Part shown: positions 9,701 through 17,626 of the stretch, one piece after another
How positions within the stretch are numbered: position 1 is the first letter of the stretch
How the letters are laid out: the number at the start of each line of letters is the position of its first letter
NCBI GenBank assembly: GCA_947302765.1
Contig: CAMYWN010000006.1
Coordinates: forward strand, 1 to 33,811
Origin: an uncultured Candidatus Saccharibacteria bacterium
Lineage (GTDB): Bacteria > Patescibacteriota > Saccharimonadia > Saccharimonadales > Saccharimonadaceae
Length of the DNA: 33,811 nt
Direction of reading: 5' to 3'
The notes under the pieces: model-generated
What the model was told of the DNA's origin: nothing
Database searches by the model: none
Seen by the model: the letters and a program-made list of their open reading frames with translations, nothing else
Position numbers and translations under genes: made by a program

Positions 9701-10106
9701 AGAAGACGTAAAAATAACTACAAACGTACAATATGAAGACGAAACTGATGGATATGACTTATTTTCTGAGGTTCCGAGGTTTATTGTTATAGCTAAGGAC
9801 ATAGAGATTGGATGTGATGTTACAAGGATAGATGGGTTGTTAGTTGCGACAGGGACTGTGAATACGTGTAATAAACAAGGAGGCGATTTAAATGATGCGG
9901 ACTACTCACACCAACTCATTGTAAATGGGGCTATTATTGCAGATAAATTAGTGGCGAATCGGACCTATGGGGCGGGGCCTGGGATATATTCTATAGTGCC
10001 GGCAGAGATTGTGCGATTTGACCCGACGTTACTTGATTTGGACTTGGGCTCGAACGACTCCAACCCTAAAATTGTGAATATAACGGAGTTGCCGCCAAGG
10101 TACTAA
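6762..10106 (+). CDS. Large (about 1100 aa) secreted/surface protein, unknown function
   Basis: N-terminal hydrophobic segment after basic residues; long secreted-type sequence with multiple Cys; start after MNDYG... chosen by signal-peptide position. Confidence 0.75.
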   Translation: MEAKWRRMRKGVLGGCVGVVAAVCLTVTLSGGERVMALAGVGESKTVCGDITNNASDKTKVYNPSLYVACTQRNVDKKTDYGAIWLGNMRKDSRDYLSAKVSTGVVDENGQMEVFLRGAVMGPNGAPASDNQSLTGSAQCIKIYVKRGGKTYEPFSFSNTVSDMIDERCELKRGEQIVQTYKPNYILRRQANPDPFKLDGNGNGIRFGGTRVFVDFSKLENTPWATIEKRDGGFIEFNEASVTIQRCFGTGRTYGTAEEKAACRSEDSVVKVYGNLMSAKSTVSGGGKTMSTGEVTQSTAFAGPLILDGCENGCDVTFTHEIKKKNSFQFNQSYYYWIKNGINRQHVVDSSLIEGTDEKTIEPGNMTYNKTVKLYPGEIYCSKMDYGIGKDLNDKGTIRSTSVCAAVKGKLNTAISLDVQRQEGSKLGMSGIINKSGTNSIYVQPGRFEVGSTVTTNVQKAYNLSLKRVAIDGNLLTPDLEKRDVTLANRVLNNFNWSNTAKVTMREIDENKDENNKVLYDKDLMSEGYLLGGRCYNPDFKRSELGEDWICHLQGESVNFQGPGHTYELSGRVNASDNRSVPGSVEFENVSSVGGIYLRANIGTELVSNNLSVKVPYNFMNSTWVEGDGMKNIELESRFDVKYFVNVGERENKTLGGDRPYATQVDNAKSGVDWCKIKKGIPVSSVIDLNACEGVKETVTYDADKDREGIQLETLSPGQHERSVSIEQEDLINKGVQVGDIICAWSWVTPWNSWDDLQMSHTWNEDGNIAHSWDNGDLKNKKVCGQIGKSPTIQVWGGNVLSRGKLDVSSVKKKTIKEKTRRFGSFGELGVFAGDSGNFANGAALGYEGIHQWNEDSKNVLLPSYLGKKQGDSEEIGGGSGTSMGELKNTFGIDGAIRGIKDFAEALGGKYCGDNTSGCLDSEEGSTGIVAVSTDICGGDNCEDKNVDICDENGNCKAKTIVSIKPRKSVVIGKDDVKELEDVKITTNVQYEDETDGYDLFSEVPRFIVIAKDIEIGCDVTRIDGLLVATGTVNTCNKQGGDLNDADYSHQLIVNGAIIADKLVANRTYGAGPGIYSIVPAEIVRFDPTLLDLDLGSNDSNPKIVNITELPPRY

Positions 10107-10192
10107 GCATCTGTGCTTTGATTTGCTTTGAAATTGTAAACATGACAGTATTGTCGCCAGGATATTAAATGTTTGTGCTTTTACTCGCTTCG
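10069..10192 (+). repeat. Two-copy 62-bp tandem duplication spanning the ORF stop codon
   Basis: aaattgtgaatataacggagttgccgccaaggtactaag... vs aaattgtaaacatgacagtattgtcgccaggatattaaa...; no indels, differences mostly transitions. Confidence 0.85.
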
Positions 10193-10246
10193 AAGTTCGG
10201 CGCTTAAGATAGTGCGAGACGCTACGCGATATGATAGAATTGTGAC

Positions 10247-11593
10247 ATGAAAATAAAAAGTCAGTTTGTTTGTCAGCAGTGTGGCGCTACTTATGCGAAG
10301 TGGGTGGGGCAGTGTGCTAATTGTAATGCGTGGAATTCGCTGGTTGAGCAACCGGTTGAAGCGATCTCTCCAAAAACCGCGTTAGCGAAGGGGCAGAGCT
10401 CTGGGAAAAAGCTAGATTTTGTAAAGATATCTACAATTGCGCCTTCTGATGCGAAGGCGAGACTTTTGACGGGTTTTAAGGATTTGGACGTGGTGCTGGG
10501 CGGAGGTTTTTTGGCGGGAGCGGTTTCGCTTTTGGCGGGGCAACCTGGCATGGGGAAATCTACCATCTTGATGCAGATTTGCTCAGAAATAGCTAAGAAG
10601 CACGAAGTATTGTATGTTTCCGGTGAGGAGTCGGCGGGGCAGGTGAAGCTTCGCGCAGTGAGGCTTGGGGCGGATTCTGAAAAGCTTAGTTTTGCAGCTT
10701 CGACTTCGGCGAATGATATAGCAAAAACAATTGAGGGTGGAGAATTTGATTTTGTGGTGGTGGATTCGATACAAACGCTAGCGATGGATGAAATATCTTC
10801 GGCACCGGGGACGGTTTCGCAGGTAACAAATTCGGGCAATTTGATTATTCGGGCGGCAAAGGCGATGAATACTGCGGTAGTGATTGTGGGGCATGTAACG
10901 AAGGAGGGGACCTTAGCGGGGCCAAAGATTTTGGAACACTTGGTAGATGTAGTGCTTAATTTTGAGGGTGATAGGTATGGTGGATTCAAGACGGTACGAG
11001 CGGTAAAAAACCGGTTTGGTTCGACCAATGAGGTGGCGATATTTGAAATGTTGGGGTCGGGATTAGTTGAAGTACAAAATCCTTCGGCGGCACTTTTGGC
11101 GGAAAGAACTAATACAGACGGGTCGATTATTTTGGCGACACTAGAGGGGAATCGGCCAATTTTGGTAGAGATTCAGGCGCTCGCGACAAAGACAAATTAT
11201 GGCTATCCGAAGAGAACCGCTTCGGGATTTGATTTGAACCGGCTAAATATATTGATAGCCGTGCTAGAGAGAAGAACGAAGCTGAAATTGTCGGAGCAAG
11301 ATATTTTTATCAATGTGGTGGGCGGAATGAAGCTAAATGATTCGGCGGCGGATCTTGCGATATGTATGGCAATTGCGTCGGCAGTGGCGGGGAGAAAGCT
11401 AAGTGATGATTATGTAGTGTTTGGCGAAGTGGGACTTGGCGGTGAGATACGCTCGGCTTTTCGGGCGGACCAGAGGATAGCGGAGGCGAAGAAACTAGGG
11501 TTTGCTCATGCAATTGGGCCAGTGACAGTCCGTGACGAATTTGTAATTCCGGCAAAGGACCTCAGGACTACGCTAGTAAGGTATGTTAAATGA
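10247..11593 (+). CDS. radA: DNA repair protein RadA
   Basis: CQQCGATYAKWVGQCANCNAWNSL zinc motif, GQPGMGKSTILMQ, KNRFGS, Lon-like C-terminus. Confidence 0.96.
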   Translation: MKIKSQFVCQQCGATYAKWVGQCANCNAWNSLVEQPVEAISPKTALAKGQSSGKKLDFVKISTIAPSDAKARLLTGFKDLDVVLGGGFLAGAVSLLAGQPGMGKSTILMQICSEIAKKHEVLYVSGEESAGQVKLRAVRLGADSEKLSFAASTSANDIAKTIEGGEFDFVVVDSIQTLAMDEISSAPGTVSQVTNSGNLIIRAAKAMNTAVVIVGHVTKEGTLAGPKILEHLVDVVLNFEGDRYGGFKTVRAVKNRFGSTNEVAIFEMLGSGLVEVQNPSAALLAERTNTDGSIILATLEGNRPILVEIQALATKTNYGYPKRTASGFDLNRLNILIAVLERRTKLKLSEQDIFINVVGGMKLNDSAADLAICMAIASAVAGRKLSDDYVVFGEVGLGGEIRSAFRADQRIAEAKKLGFAHAIGPVTVRDEFVIPAKDLRTTLVRYVK

Positions 11594-12117
11594 AGATATT
11601 AGGAATTGATCCGGGGATTGGGATTTGTGGATTTGGGCTAATTGAGACCTCGGCGCGGGCCTCGGCGCGGGCGTTGGATTTTGGCGCAGTGACAACAAAA
11701 GTAGATGCTCCGATACCAGCGCGACTATTGGAACTATACGATTCTTTGACGCAGGTGTTTAATGAATGTAAGCCGGAAATGGTAGCAGTAGAGAAACTGT
11801 TTTTTGCGAAAAACATTACAACAGGGATTGTGGTAGCTGAGGCGAGAGGAATCGTATTGTTGGTCGCGGAACAAAATGGCTTGCCGGTGTACGAGTATAC
11901 ACCGAATCAAATTAAGATGTCATTAACGGGTTATGGGGCAGCGACGAAGACTCAGATAGAGGAGATGGTGCGGGTGCATTTAGGATTAGAAACAAAACCA
12001 AAGCCTGACGATGCGGCGGATGCGTTAGCGGTGGCGATTACTTGCGGGTTTTTGTATGGTCAGGGACAGAATGACGAGCATAAGTTTTCGAATTCGCGTG
12101 GACGTAAGATGAGGTGA
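11590..12117 (+). CDS. ruvC: Holliday junction resolvase RuvC
   Basis: MKILGIDPGIGICGFGLIE, VEKLFFAKN, DDAADALAVAI. Confidence 0.95.
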   Translation: MKILGIDPGIGICGFGLIETSARASARALDFGAVTTKVDAPIPARLLELYDSLTQVFNECKPEMVAVEKLFFAKNITTGIVVAEARGIVLLVAEQNGLPVYEYTPNQIKMSLTGYGAATKTQIEEMVRVHLGLETKPKPDDAADALAVAITCGFLYGQGQNDEHKFSNSRGRKMR

Positions 12118-12151
12118 TATAATTAAGGAGTTTACTACGGAAGGATAAAAA

Positions 12152-12733
12152 ATGATAGCACATATTAAAGGGATAATTGAAGAGAAGTTTGGTACAAATG
12201 GCGTGATCGTGGATGTGGGTGGGGTAGGCTACGAAATGATGGTACCAGTACCGGATTTTGAAAGCGCGACGCTTGGTGAGGAACGCAAGTTTTATACCTA
12301 CCATCAAGTGAGAGAAAATGCAGAAGAGTTATATGGGTTTTCGAGCTTGGTGGCGAAGAAACTTTTTGAAATGCTAATCTCAGTGCAGGGTATTGGGCCA
12401 AAGGCGGGAGTAGCGATTTTGTCTCTAGCGGAAGCGGAGGAGGTAAGGAATGCAATTGCGAATGCCGATACGAGCTTTATTAGCAAAGCGTCTGGGGTAG
12501 GGAAAAAGTCGGCAGAACGAGTAGTGGTGGATTTGAGGGATAAGGTAGGGACTCCGTCAAAGTATGGTGCAACTGATGTGAAGTATGGCGTGAAAAAACT
12601 TGACGAATCAGATGAAGCGCTCGACGCGTTGATTGCTCTGGGATTCCAGCTGAAGGAAGCTACGGCGGCATTAGCGGAGGTAGATGCTTCGCTACCCGTG
12701 GAGGAGCGTGTAAGGTTAGCTCTTAAGGGATAA
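12152..12733 (+). CDS. ruvA: Holliday junction helicase subunit RuvA
   Basis: MIAHIKGIIEEK, VGGVGYEMMVP, GIGPKAGVAILS, GVGKKSAERVVVDLRDK. Confidence 0.95.
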   Translation: MIAHIKGIIEEKFGTNGVIVDVGGVGYEMMVPVPDFESATLGEERKFYTYHQVRENAEELYGFSSLVAKKLFEMLISVQGIGPKAGVAILSLAEAEEVRNAIANADTSFISKASGVGKKSAERVVVDLRDKVGTPSKYGATDVKYGVKKLDESDEALDALIALGFQLKEATAALAEVDASLPVEERVRLALKG

Positions 12734-13705
12734 TTAGTTTGAAAGGGGGAACCAAGTGATTTCGACGGGGTCTTGATTTTGAAGGTTGCCAGAAACGGCG
12801 GCTACAGCGAGGAGGGGTTGAAGGTTTTTGAACTTGGAGTTAGTGTATTTGAGGTAAGATTCGGCGGCAAAGCGCATTTTTTGAAGTTTCTCTGGCGTGA
12901 TAGCTTCGAGACTGGAGCCATGAAGGGCGGATTTACGATATTTGACTTCAGTAAAATAGATGTAGTTTTCCTTGGCTGAAATGATGTCGATTTCGTAGAA
13001 AAAGGTTTTGTGATTTCTGGCTATAATGCTGTGTCCGTGATTTGATAGGTAATTAGCGACGAGTTGTTCGGCTTGTTGGCCTATTTTGGTGGTGTTTTTA
13101 TGTTGTTTCGTTTCTGACTGGAAATTGATAAGGGATTTGCAAGGTTCGAAGGATTTGCGGTGTTCATCTGTAAGGCCGTATTGGTAAATGGCCGCGACAT
13201 GGGCTTTGGTGCCGTAGCCGACGTGCTTTTCGAAGCCGTATTCTGGATATTTGGTGGCGAGGTCCGTCATATAACGGTCGCGGGCGACTTTAGTAATGAT
13301 AGAAGCGGCGGAGACTTCGCGGATTTTGTCGTCGGCTTTGATGCAGGTAGAGACGTAGCTTTCTAAAGGGGTTCCTGTTAGAAAGTTTACTTTGCCATCG
13401 ATGATAATCTGGGAAAAAGGTGTGTGAAGTCTTTGAACTGACTTCACGGCGCGTTTCGTGGCAAGTTTTAGGGCCTTTGAGATACCGATTTCATCTATTT
13501 CGGTTGCTGAAACCCAGCCAAGCCCAGTAGTGGATTCTGCTAAGATGATAGAGTTTAATTCTTCGCGCTTCTTAGGTGTGAGTTTTTTGGAATCTTTGAG
13601 CTCAGAAAACCAGGGTTTGATTTCTGGGGGCAAAATAACAGCGCCAACGACAAGTGGCCCCGCGAGAGGGCCACGTCCGACTTCGTCGATGCCAAGAATC
13701 GGCAT
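12734..13705 (-). CDS. rnhB: Ribonuclease HII fused to a YraN/UPF0102 endonuclease-like domain
   Basis: N-term GIDEVGRGPLAGPLVVGAV, DSKKLTPKKRE; C-term IGQQAEQLVANYLSNHGHSIIARNHKTFFYEIDIISAKENYIYFTEVKYRKS. Confidence 0.93.
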   Translation of the reverse strand: MPILGIDEVGRGPLAGPLVVGAVILPPEIKPWFSELKDSKKLTPKKREELNSIILAESTTGLGWVSATEIDEIGISKALKLATKRAVKSVQRLHTPFSQIIIDGKVNFLTGTPLESYVSTCIKADDKIREVSAASIITKVARDRYMTDLATKYPEYGFEKHVGYGTKAHVAAIYQYGLTDEHRKSFEPCKSLINFQSETKQHKNTTKIGQQAEQLVANYLSNHGHSIIARNHKTFFYEIDIISAKENYIYFTEVKYRKSALHGSSLEAITPEKLQKMRFAAESYLKYTNSKFKNLQPLLAVAAVSGNLQNQDPVEITWFPLSN

Positions 13706-14256
13706 TATTTGGTCTCGTCGGTGTCTTTTGTGTTGTTTTTGGATTCTTCAGACTGTTCGTTAGTTGGGGTCTCGGCGGCTTTTGCTTCTTCTGGGGTATT
13801 TGTTGCTGTTTCGGTTTCTGTGGTTGTCTCTGTGTCTGCCTCTGTTTCGGCTGGAGCTTCTGCCGGCTCTTCTGGAATCTCGACATTATTTACCGCATTG
13901 CGATCGAAATCTTTACTAGTGAGACGGGCGGATTTGCCAGAACGTTCGCGGAGATAAGTAAGGTTATTGCGGCGAACCTTGGCACGGCGAACGATTTCGA
14001 TTTTCTCTACCAACGGAGAATGGATGAGATAGGACTTTTCTACACCAACGCCAGAAGTAACTTTACGAACTACGATGCGGGCGGTGTGAGATTCTTTGCG
14101 ATCTACACGGATCACGACGCCTTCAAAAGTCTGAAGGCGGAATTTGTTTCCTTCCTTGATTTTTTGGGTGACTCTAACAGTATCGCCGGATCTAACATCC
14201 ACGATGGCTTTTTTCTTTTGTGCGTCACCAATTTCTTTTAATACTGAAAAACTCAT
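13705..14256 (-). CDS. rplS: 50S ribosomal protein L19 with long acidic Thr/Glu/Ala-rich C-terminal extension
   Basis: DVRSGDTVRVTQKIKEGNKFRLQTFEGVVIRV, GVGVEKSYLIHSPLVEKIEIVRRAKVRRNNLTYLRERSGKSAR. Confidence 0.95.
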   Translation of the reverse strand: MSFSVLKEIGDAQKKKAIVDVRSGDTVRVTQKIKEGNKFRLQTFEGVVIRVDRKESHTARIVVRKVTSGVGVEKSYLIHSPLVEKIEIVRRAKVRRNNLTYLRERSGKSARLTSKDFDRNAVNNVEIPEEPAEAPAETEADTETTTETETATNTPEEAKAAETPTNEQSEESKNNTKDTDETK

Positions 14257-14362
14257 ATTTTACCTTTATTATTAGACAATTATCTGTTATTTTACCACAC
14301 TTTATACTGGATGACAAGGGGCCATGTTTTATGGGGGTTATGTTTTATGCTGAGCTTATGAT

Positions 14363-15463
14363 TTATACATTGAATTTGAACTCGACTACGTCGCCGTCTT
14401 GCATGATGTAAGTTTTGCCTTCGGTGCGGAGGAGGCCGGCTTCTTTGACGGCTTTTTCGGAGCCGAGCTTTTTGAGGTCGTCGTATTTACAGATGTTGGC
14501 GGCGATGAAGCCTCTTTGGAAGTCAGTATGGATAGTGCCGGCGGCTTCGGGGGCGGTGGAGCCTTTTTTGATGGTCCAGGCGCGGCATTCTTTCTTGCCG
14601 GCGGTGAGGAAGGATTGGAGGCCTAATGTTTCATAGGCGGCTTTGATTAGCTCGCCAAGTGCATCTTCTTTTACTCCATAGCTCTCTAGGAATTCTTTGC
14701 GTTCTTCTCGGTTCATGCCGGACATTTCTTCTTCCAGCTTCGCGTTAACAAAGATTGCTTGATTGTTAGCGCTAGAACGAACAGTTCTCGGTCCGCTTCG
14801 CTCACGCCCGTCGTTACGGGGTTCGCTCGCTATTTCGCTCCCGTTGTCGCGAACGACCTCGAACTGTTCATTCTTGTCGCTAACAAGCTTGCGGAGTTTG
14901 TTTTGTAAATCCTGGTCGGTGAGGCCTTGTTCGTCGACATTGAACATGTAGATGACGGGTTTGTCGGTGAGGTAGGGAATGTTTTCGTCTTCTGGCGACT
15001 TTTTGCGTTTGGCTTCGACTTTTGAGCGGGTTTCTTCGTCGGCGAGTTGGAGTTCTAGATTAATGATATCGATATCGTCCTTGGCCTGCTTGATGATGTC
15101 GTCTTCGGGTTTGTTGTCGGCTCTTACGATATCGTTGTTTTTGAAGGCGCGGACGACGTGGCAAATAGCCTGGCATTCGCGGATATGGGCGAGAAATTTG
15201 TTGCCGAGACCTTCACCTTTGCTTGCTCCTGCTACTAGGCCAGCGATGTCAACAAATTCGACTGTTGCGGGAACAACTTTGTCGGTCTCATACATTTTGG
15301 CGAGTACGTCCAGGCGTTCATCTGGTACTGGTACGATGCCGACATTTGGCTCGATAGTAGCAAAAGGATAGTTGGCGGCAAGGGCGCCAGCGTTGGTGAG
15401 TGCGTTAAACAGTGTAGATTTGCCGACGTTTGGGAGGCCGACAATGCCGATCTTTAAATTCAT
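14363..15463 (-). CDS. ychF: Redox-regulated ATPase/GTPase YchF (Obg family)
   Basis: KIGIVGLPNVGKSTLFNALTNAGALAANYPFATIEPNVGIVPVPDERL, KECRAWTIKKGSTAPEAAGTIHTDFQRGFI; ATG at 15463 preferred over upstream TTG. Confidence 0.96.
   Translation of the reverse strand: MNLKIGIVGLPNVGKSTLFNALTNAGALAANYPFATIEPNVGIVPVPDERLDVLAKMYETDKVVPATVEFVDIAGLVAGASKGEGLGNKFLAHIRECQAICHVVRAFKNNDIVRADNKPEDDIIKQAKDDIDIINLELQLADEETRSKVEAKRKKSPEDENIPYLTDKPVIYMFNVDEQGLTDQDLQNKLRKLVSDKNEQFEVVRDNGSEIASEPRNDGRERSGPRTVRSSANNQAIFVNAKLEEEMSGMNREERKEFLESYGVKEDALGELIKAAYETLGLQSFLTAGKKECRAWTIKKGSTAPEAAGTIHTDFQRGFIAANICKYDDLKKLGSEKAVKEAGLLRTEGKTYIMQDGDVVEFKFNV
14764..14885. repeat. In-frame palindromic insertion element inside ychF
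   Basis: Arms TGTTAGCGCTAGAACGAACAGTTCTCGGTCCG (14764-14795) and CGACCTCGAACTGTTCATTCTTGTCGCTAACA (14854-14885) are imperfect inverse complements. Confidence 0.8.
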
Positions 15464-15531
15464 AACCAACCTGTGATATCTGTTATTGTTGGTATAATTA
15501 TAACATATTTTGATATATAATATACTGTATG
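15447..15531. promoter_or_regulatory. Divergent ychF/MazG promoter cassette, copy 1
   Basis: ccgatctttaaattcataaccaacctgtgatat...tatataatatactgtATG. Confidence 0.75.
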
Positions 15532-15840
15532 GATGGTATTCAGAAAAAGGTTAATGATTTTAATACTAAATATAATCTTGGGGGATCGATTGAGGCGAGG
15601 TTTATTGATTTGTCGTCTGAGGTTGGAGAACTCGGTAAAGAAATACTTGAGGGCACCGATTATGGTAAAAAAGAGTTTAGTAAGACGGGTAATTTGGGAT
15701 CTGAATTTGGCGATGTTTTGTTCTCGCTGGTTTCGGCCGCTAATTGCGCTGAGGTTGATTTAGGTGTTGCTTTGGAAAAAGTTTTGAAGAAGTACGAGGA
15801 TAGATTTAATAAAAAAGGGCATATTGGGTCTGAAGATTAA
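15529..15840 (+). CDS. MazG-like nucleotide pyrophosphohydrolase
   Basis: LSSEVGELGKEILEGT, EFGDVLFSLVSAANCAEVDLGVALEKVLKKYEDRF. Confidence 0.85.
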   Translation: MDGIQKKVNDFNTKYNLGGSIEARFIDLSSEVGELGKEILEGTDYGKKEFSKTGNLGSEFGDVLFSLVSAANCAEVDLGVALEKVLKKYEDRFNKKGHIGSED

Positions 15841-15870
15841 ATAGGCGCGGTTACTAAATCAGTTAGTGGG

Positions 15871-15899
15871 TTGAAAATCTGGGACGGATTAGATATAAT
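15871..15899 (+). promoter_or_regulatory. Sigma70-type promoter TTGAAA-N17-TATAAT
   Basis: ttgaaa 15871-15876, tataat 15894-15899. Confidence 0.7.
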
Positions 15900-15905
15900 G
15901 CGCGA

Positions 15906-15980
15906 AATGAAATACTAGTATAAGAGTAAGCATAAAAGATGCCCAAGATATTGAATTATATCAAGCGCGTCTTTTTTTTT
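15906..15980 (+). ncRNA. Candidate about 75-nt small RNA or attenuated leader
   Basis: Consensus-like promoter immediately upstream, hairpin plus T9 tract immediately downstream, no substantial ORF. Confidence 0.45.
15937..15980 (+). terminator. Intrinsic terminator
   Basis: agatgcccaagatat-tgaatt-atatcaagcgcgtct followed by TTTTTTTTT. Confidence 0.7.
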
Positions 15981-16074
15981 GTTTAATAATAATAATTTTC
16001 CACTTTGGCTTTAAAAGGTGGATTTTGGCAGTAAGCGGAATAAAAGAAATAGATTGGTTTAGAAATATATGATT

Positions 16075-16148
16075 CCGATCTTTAAGTTCATAACCAACCT
16101 GTGATATTTGTCAGATTATAGTATATTTTGAGGTAAAATATAAGTATG
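16075..16148 (+). promoter_or_regulatory. Duplicated ychF-promoter cassette, copy 2
   Basis: ccgatctttaagttcataaccaacctgtgatatttg... ends taaaatataagtATG. Confidence 0.75.
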
Positions 16149-16862
16149 AATGATTTGAAGAATTTTAATACCAGTCCCGATAAAGATGTTGGCCAACCTG
16201 AAGCAGAAAAAATACTTGGTTCCATGCCAAGCTTTGAGGAACATGTACCAGAATTAATAAGGCCAGAAGCTTGGACTAAATTTCCAGATATTACAGAGGG
16301 CGTAGATGAACGTCCGGACGTGAACGGTGTACCACAGACTTTATGGAGGGGTGAAAGAGTTTATCTCGATAATATTGACGAATTGGGTAATCGAAGTATT
16401 ACGACTGTTGGACATGAAGCAAAACACAATAGGGATGGTGTGGTGTTTTGTGCTCGTGATAAACAATTTGCATGTGCTTATGCTATTGGTACAGATGGCG
16501 TGATTTGGTATGGCGACGAATTGCCAAAAGAGCAGATACCCATAGGTGTAGTATATAAAATTGAAAACACCAATAATTATCTTAATGCTTCGCCAACCGA
16601 TGACGAGCCGTTATCCTTTGGGCCATTTGCTGGAAAATTTAGAGAATTTATAGTAAAAAGTGTTCCGGCTAGTCAATATTCGATTGTGGAAATATACATT
16701 ATGGATGATTTTGACCAACCTGGTGGCCATAGGCGTTCAGATTTTCGTAGGCCAAAGGAAGTATATAAAATCAGAAATCAAGAAGAATTGCCGGGTGTGA
16801 TAGCCGAAGTAAAAAGAAGAATGGATGAGCTCGATCGGAAACGACATTTATCGTCAGAATAG
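16146..16862 (+). CDS. Uncharacterised protein; possible ADP-ribosyltransferase-like fold
   Basis: TLWRGERVYLDNID...VVFCARDKQFACAYAIGTDG loosely resembles ART-type cores; weak. Confidence 0.6.
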   Translation: MNDLKNFNTSPDKDVGQPEAEKILGSMPSFEEHVPELIRPEAWTKFPDITEGVDERPDVNGVPQTLWRGERVYLDNIDELGNRSITTVGHEAKHNRDGVVFCARDKQFACAYAIGTDGVIWYGDELPKEQIPIGVVYKIENTNNYLNASPTDDEPLSFGPFAGKFREFIVKSVPASQYSIVEIYIMDDFDQPGGHRRSDFRRPKEVYKIRNQEELPGVIAEVKRRMDELDRKRHLSSE

Positions 16863-16893
16863 ATAAAAGGTAGTTGGTTTAGGAATACAAGAT

Positions 16894-16981
16894 GCAGACC
16901 TTTAAATTCATAACCGAATTGTGGTATTTCGGTAGTATTAAGCCAAATAATAGTGTATCTTAGTATATAATATTCGGTATG
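16894..16981 (+). promoter_or_regulatory. Duplicated ychF-promoter cassette, copy 3
   Basis: gacctttaaattcataaccgaattgtggtatttcgg... ends tataatattcggtATG. Confidence 0.65.
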
Positions 16982-17626
16982 AAGATTACAAAATTAGAGC
17001 ATTCTGGAATAATAATTGAGAAGGACGGGAAGCGGGTCGTTTTTGATCCGGTGGAAATTAAGGGAAAAATACCGAAATTAGAAAACGTCGTCGCTATCGT
17101 TGTTACTCATAAGCATGGCGATCATTTGCAGCTGGAGATTATCGCTGGAATACGACGCGATAATCCCGCCGTGAAGATTTTTACTACTAGTGATACGGTT
17201 TCACTCATTGAAGATGCTATTTCTGTGAAGAGTGGTGACAGTTTTGAGATTGATGGCTTTAAACTGGATTTCTTCGGAGAGAACCATGCTGATATTATTC
17301 CTGGACAAACGCCATGCGAGAATATTGGTGTGGTGGTTGACGACAGAATAATAAATCCCGGCGATTCTTTTGACCAGCCGAACGCAAAGGCGGATGTTTT
17401 ATGCGTGGCGATTTCTGCGCCTTGGCTAAAGATTGTAGAATCGATGAACTATGTCAAGAGCATTAGGCCCAAAACTGTGATACCGGTGCACGATGCTTTT
17501 TTGTCAGAGTTTGGCGAGTCCGTTAGTGGTAGTTGGATGAAAAAAGCATGCGACGAAGTAGGGGCGGACTACAAAGAACTAAGGCCGGGTGAAAGTATGA
17601 CTGACAACGTGGAGAGTTTGGGATGA
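16979..17626 (+). CDS. Metallo-beta-lactamase-fold hydrolase (UlaG-like)
   Basis: IVVTHKHGDHLQ, NPGDSFDQP, IPVHDAFLSEFG. Confidence 0.88.
   Translation: MKITKLEHSGIIIEKDGKRVVFDPVEIKGKIPKLENVVAIVVTHKHGDHLQLEIIAGIRRDNPAVKIFTTSDTVSLIEDAISVKSGDSFEIDGFKLDFFGENHADIIPGQTPCENIGVVVDDRIINPGDSFDQPNAKADVLCVAISAPWLKIVESMNYVKSIRPKTVIPVHDAFLSEFGESVSGSWMKKACDEVGADYKELRPGESMTDNVESLG

Noticed and set aside
13654-14241. 195-aa plus-strand ORF opposite rplS
   Set aside because: Produced by antisense reading of L19 and its low-complexity tail; skewed F/C/G composition.
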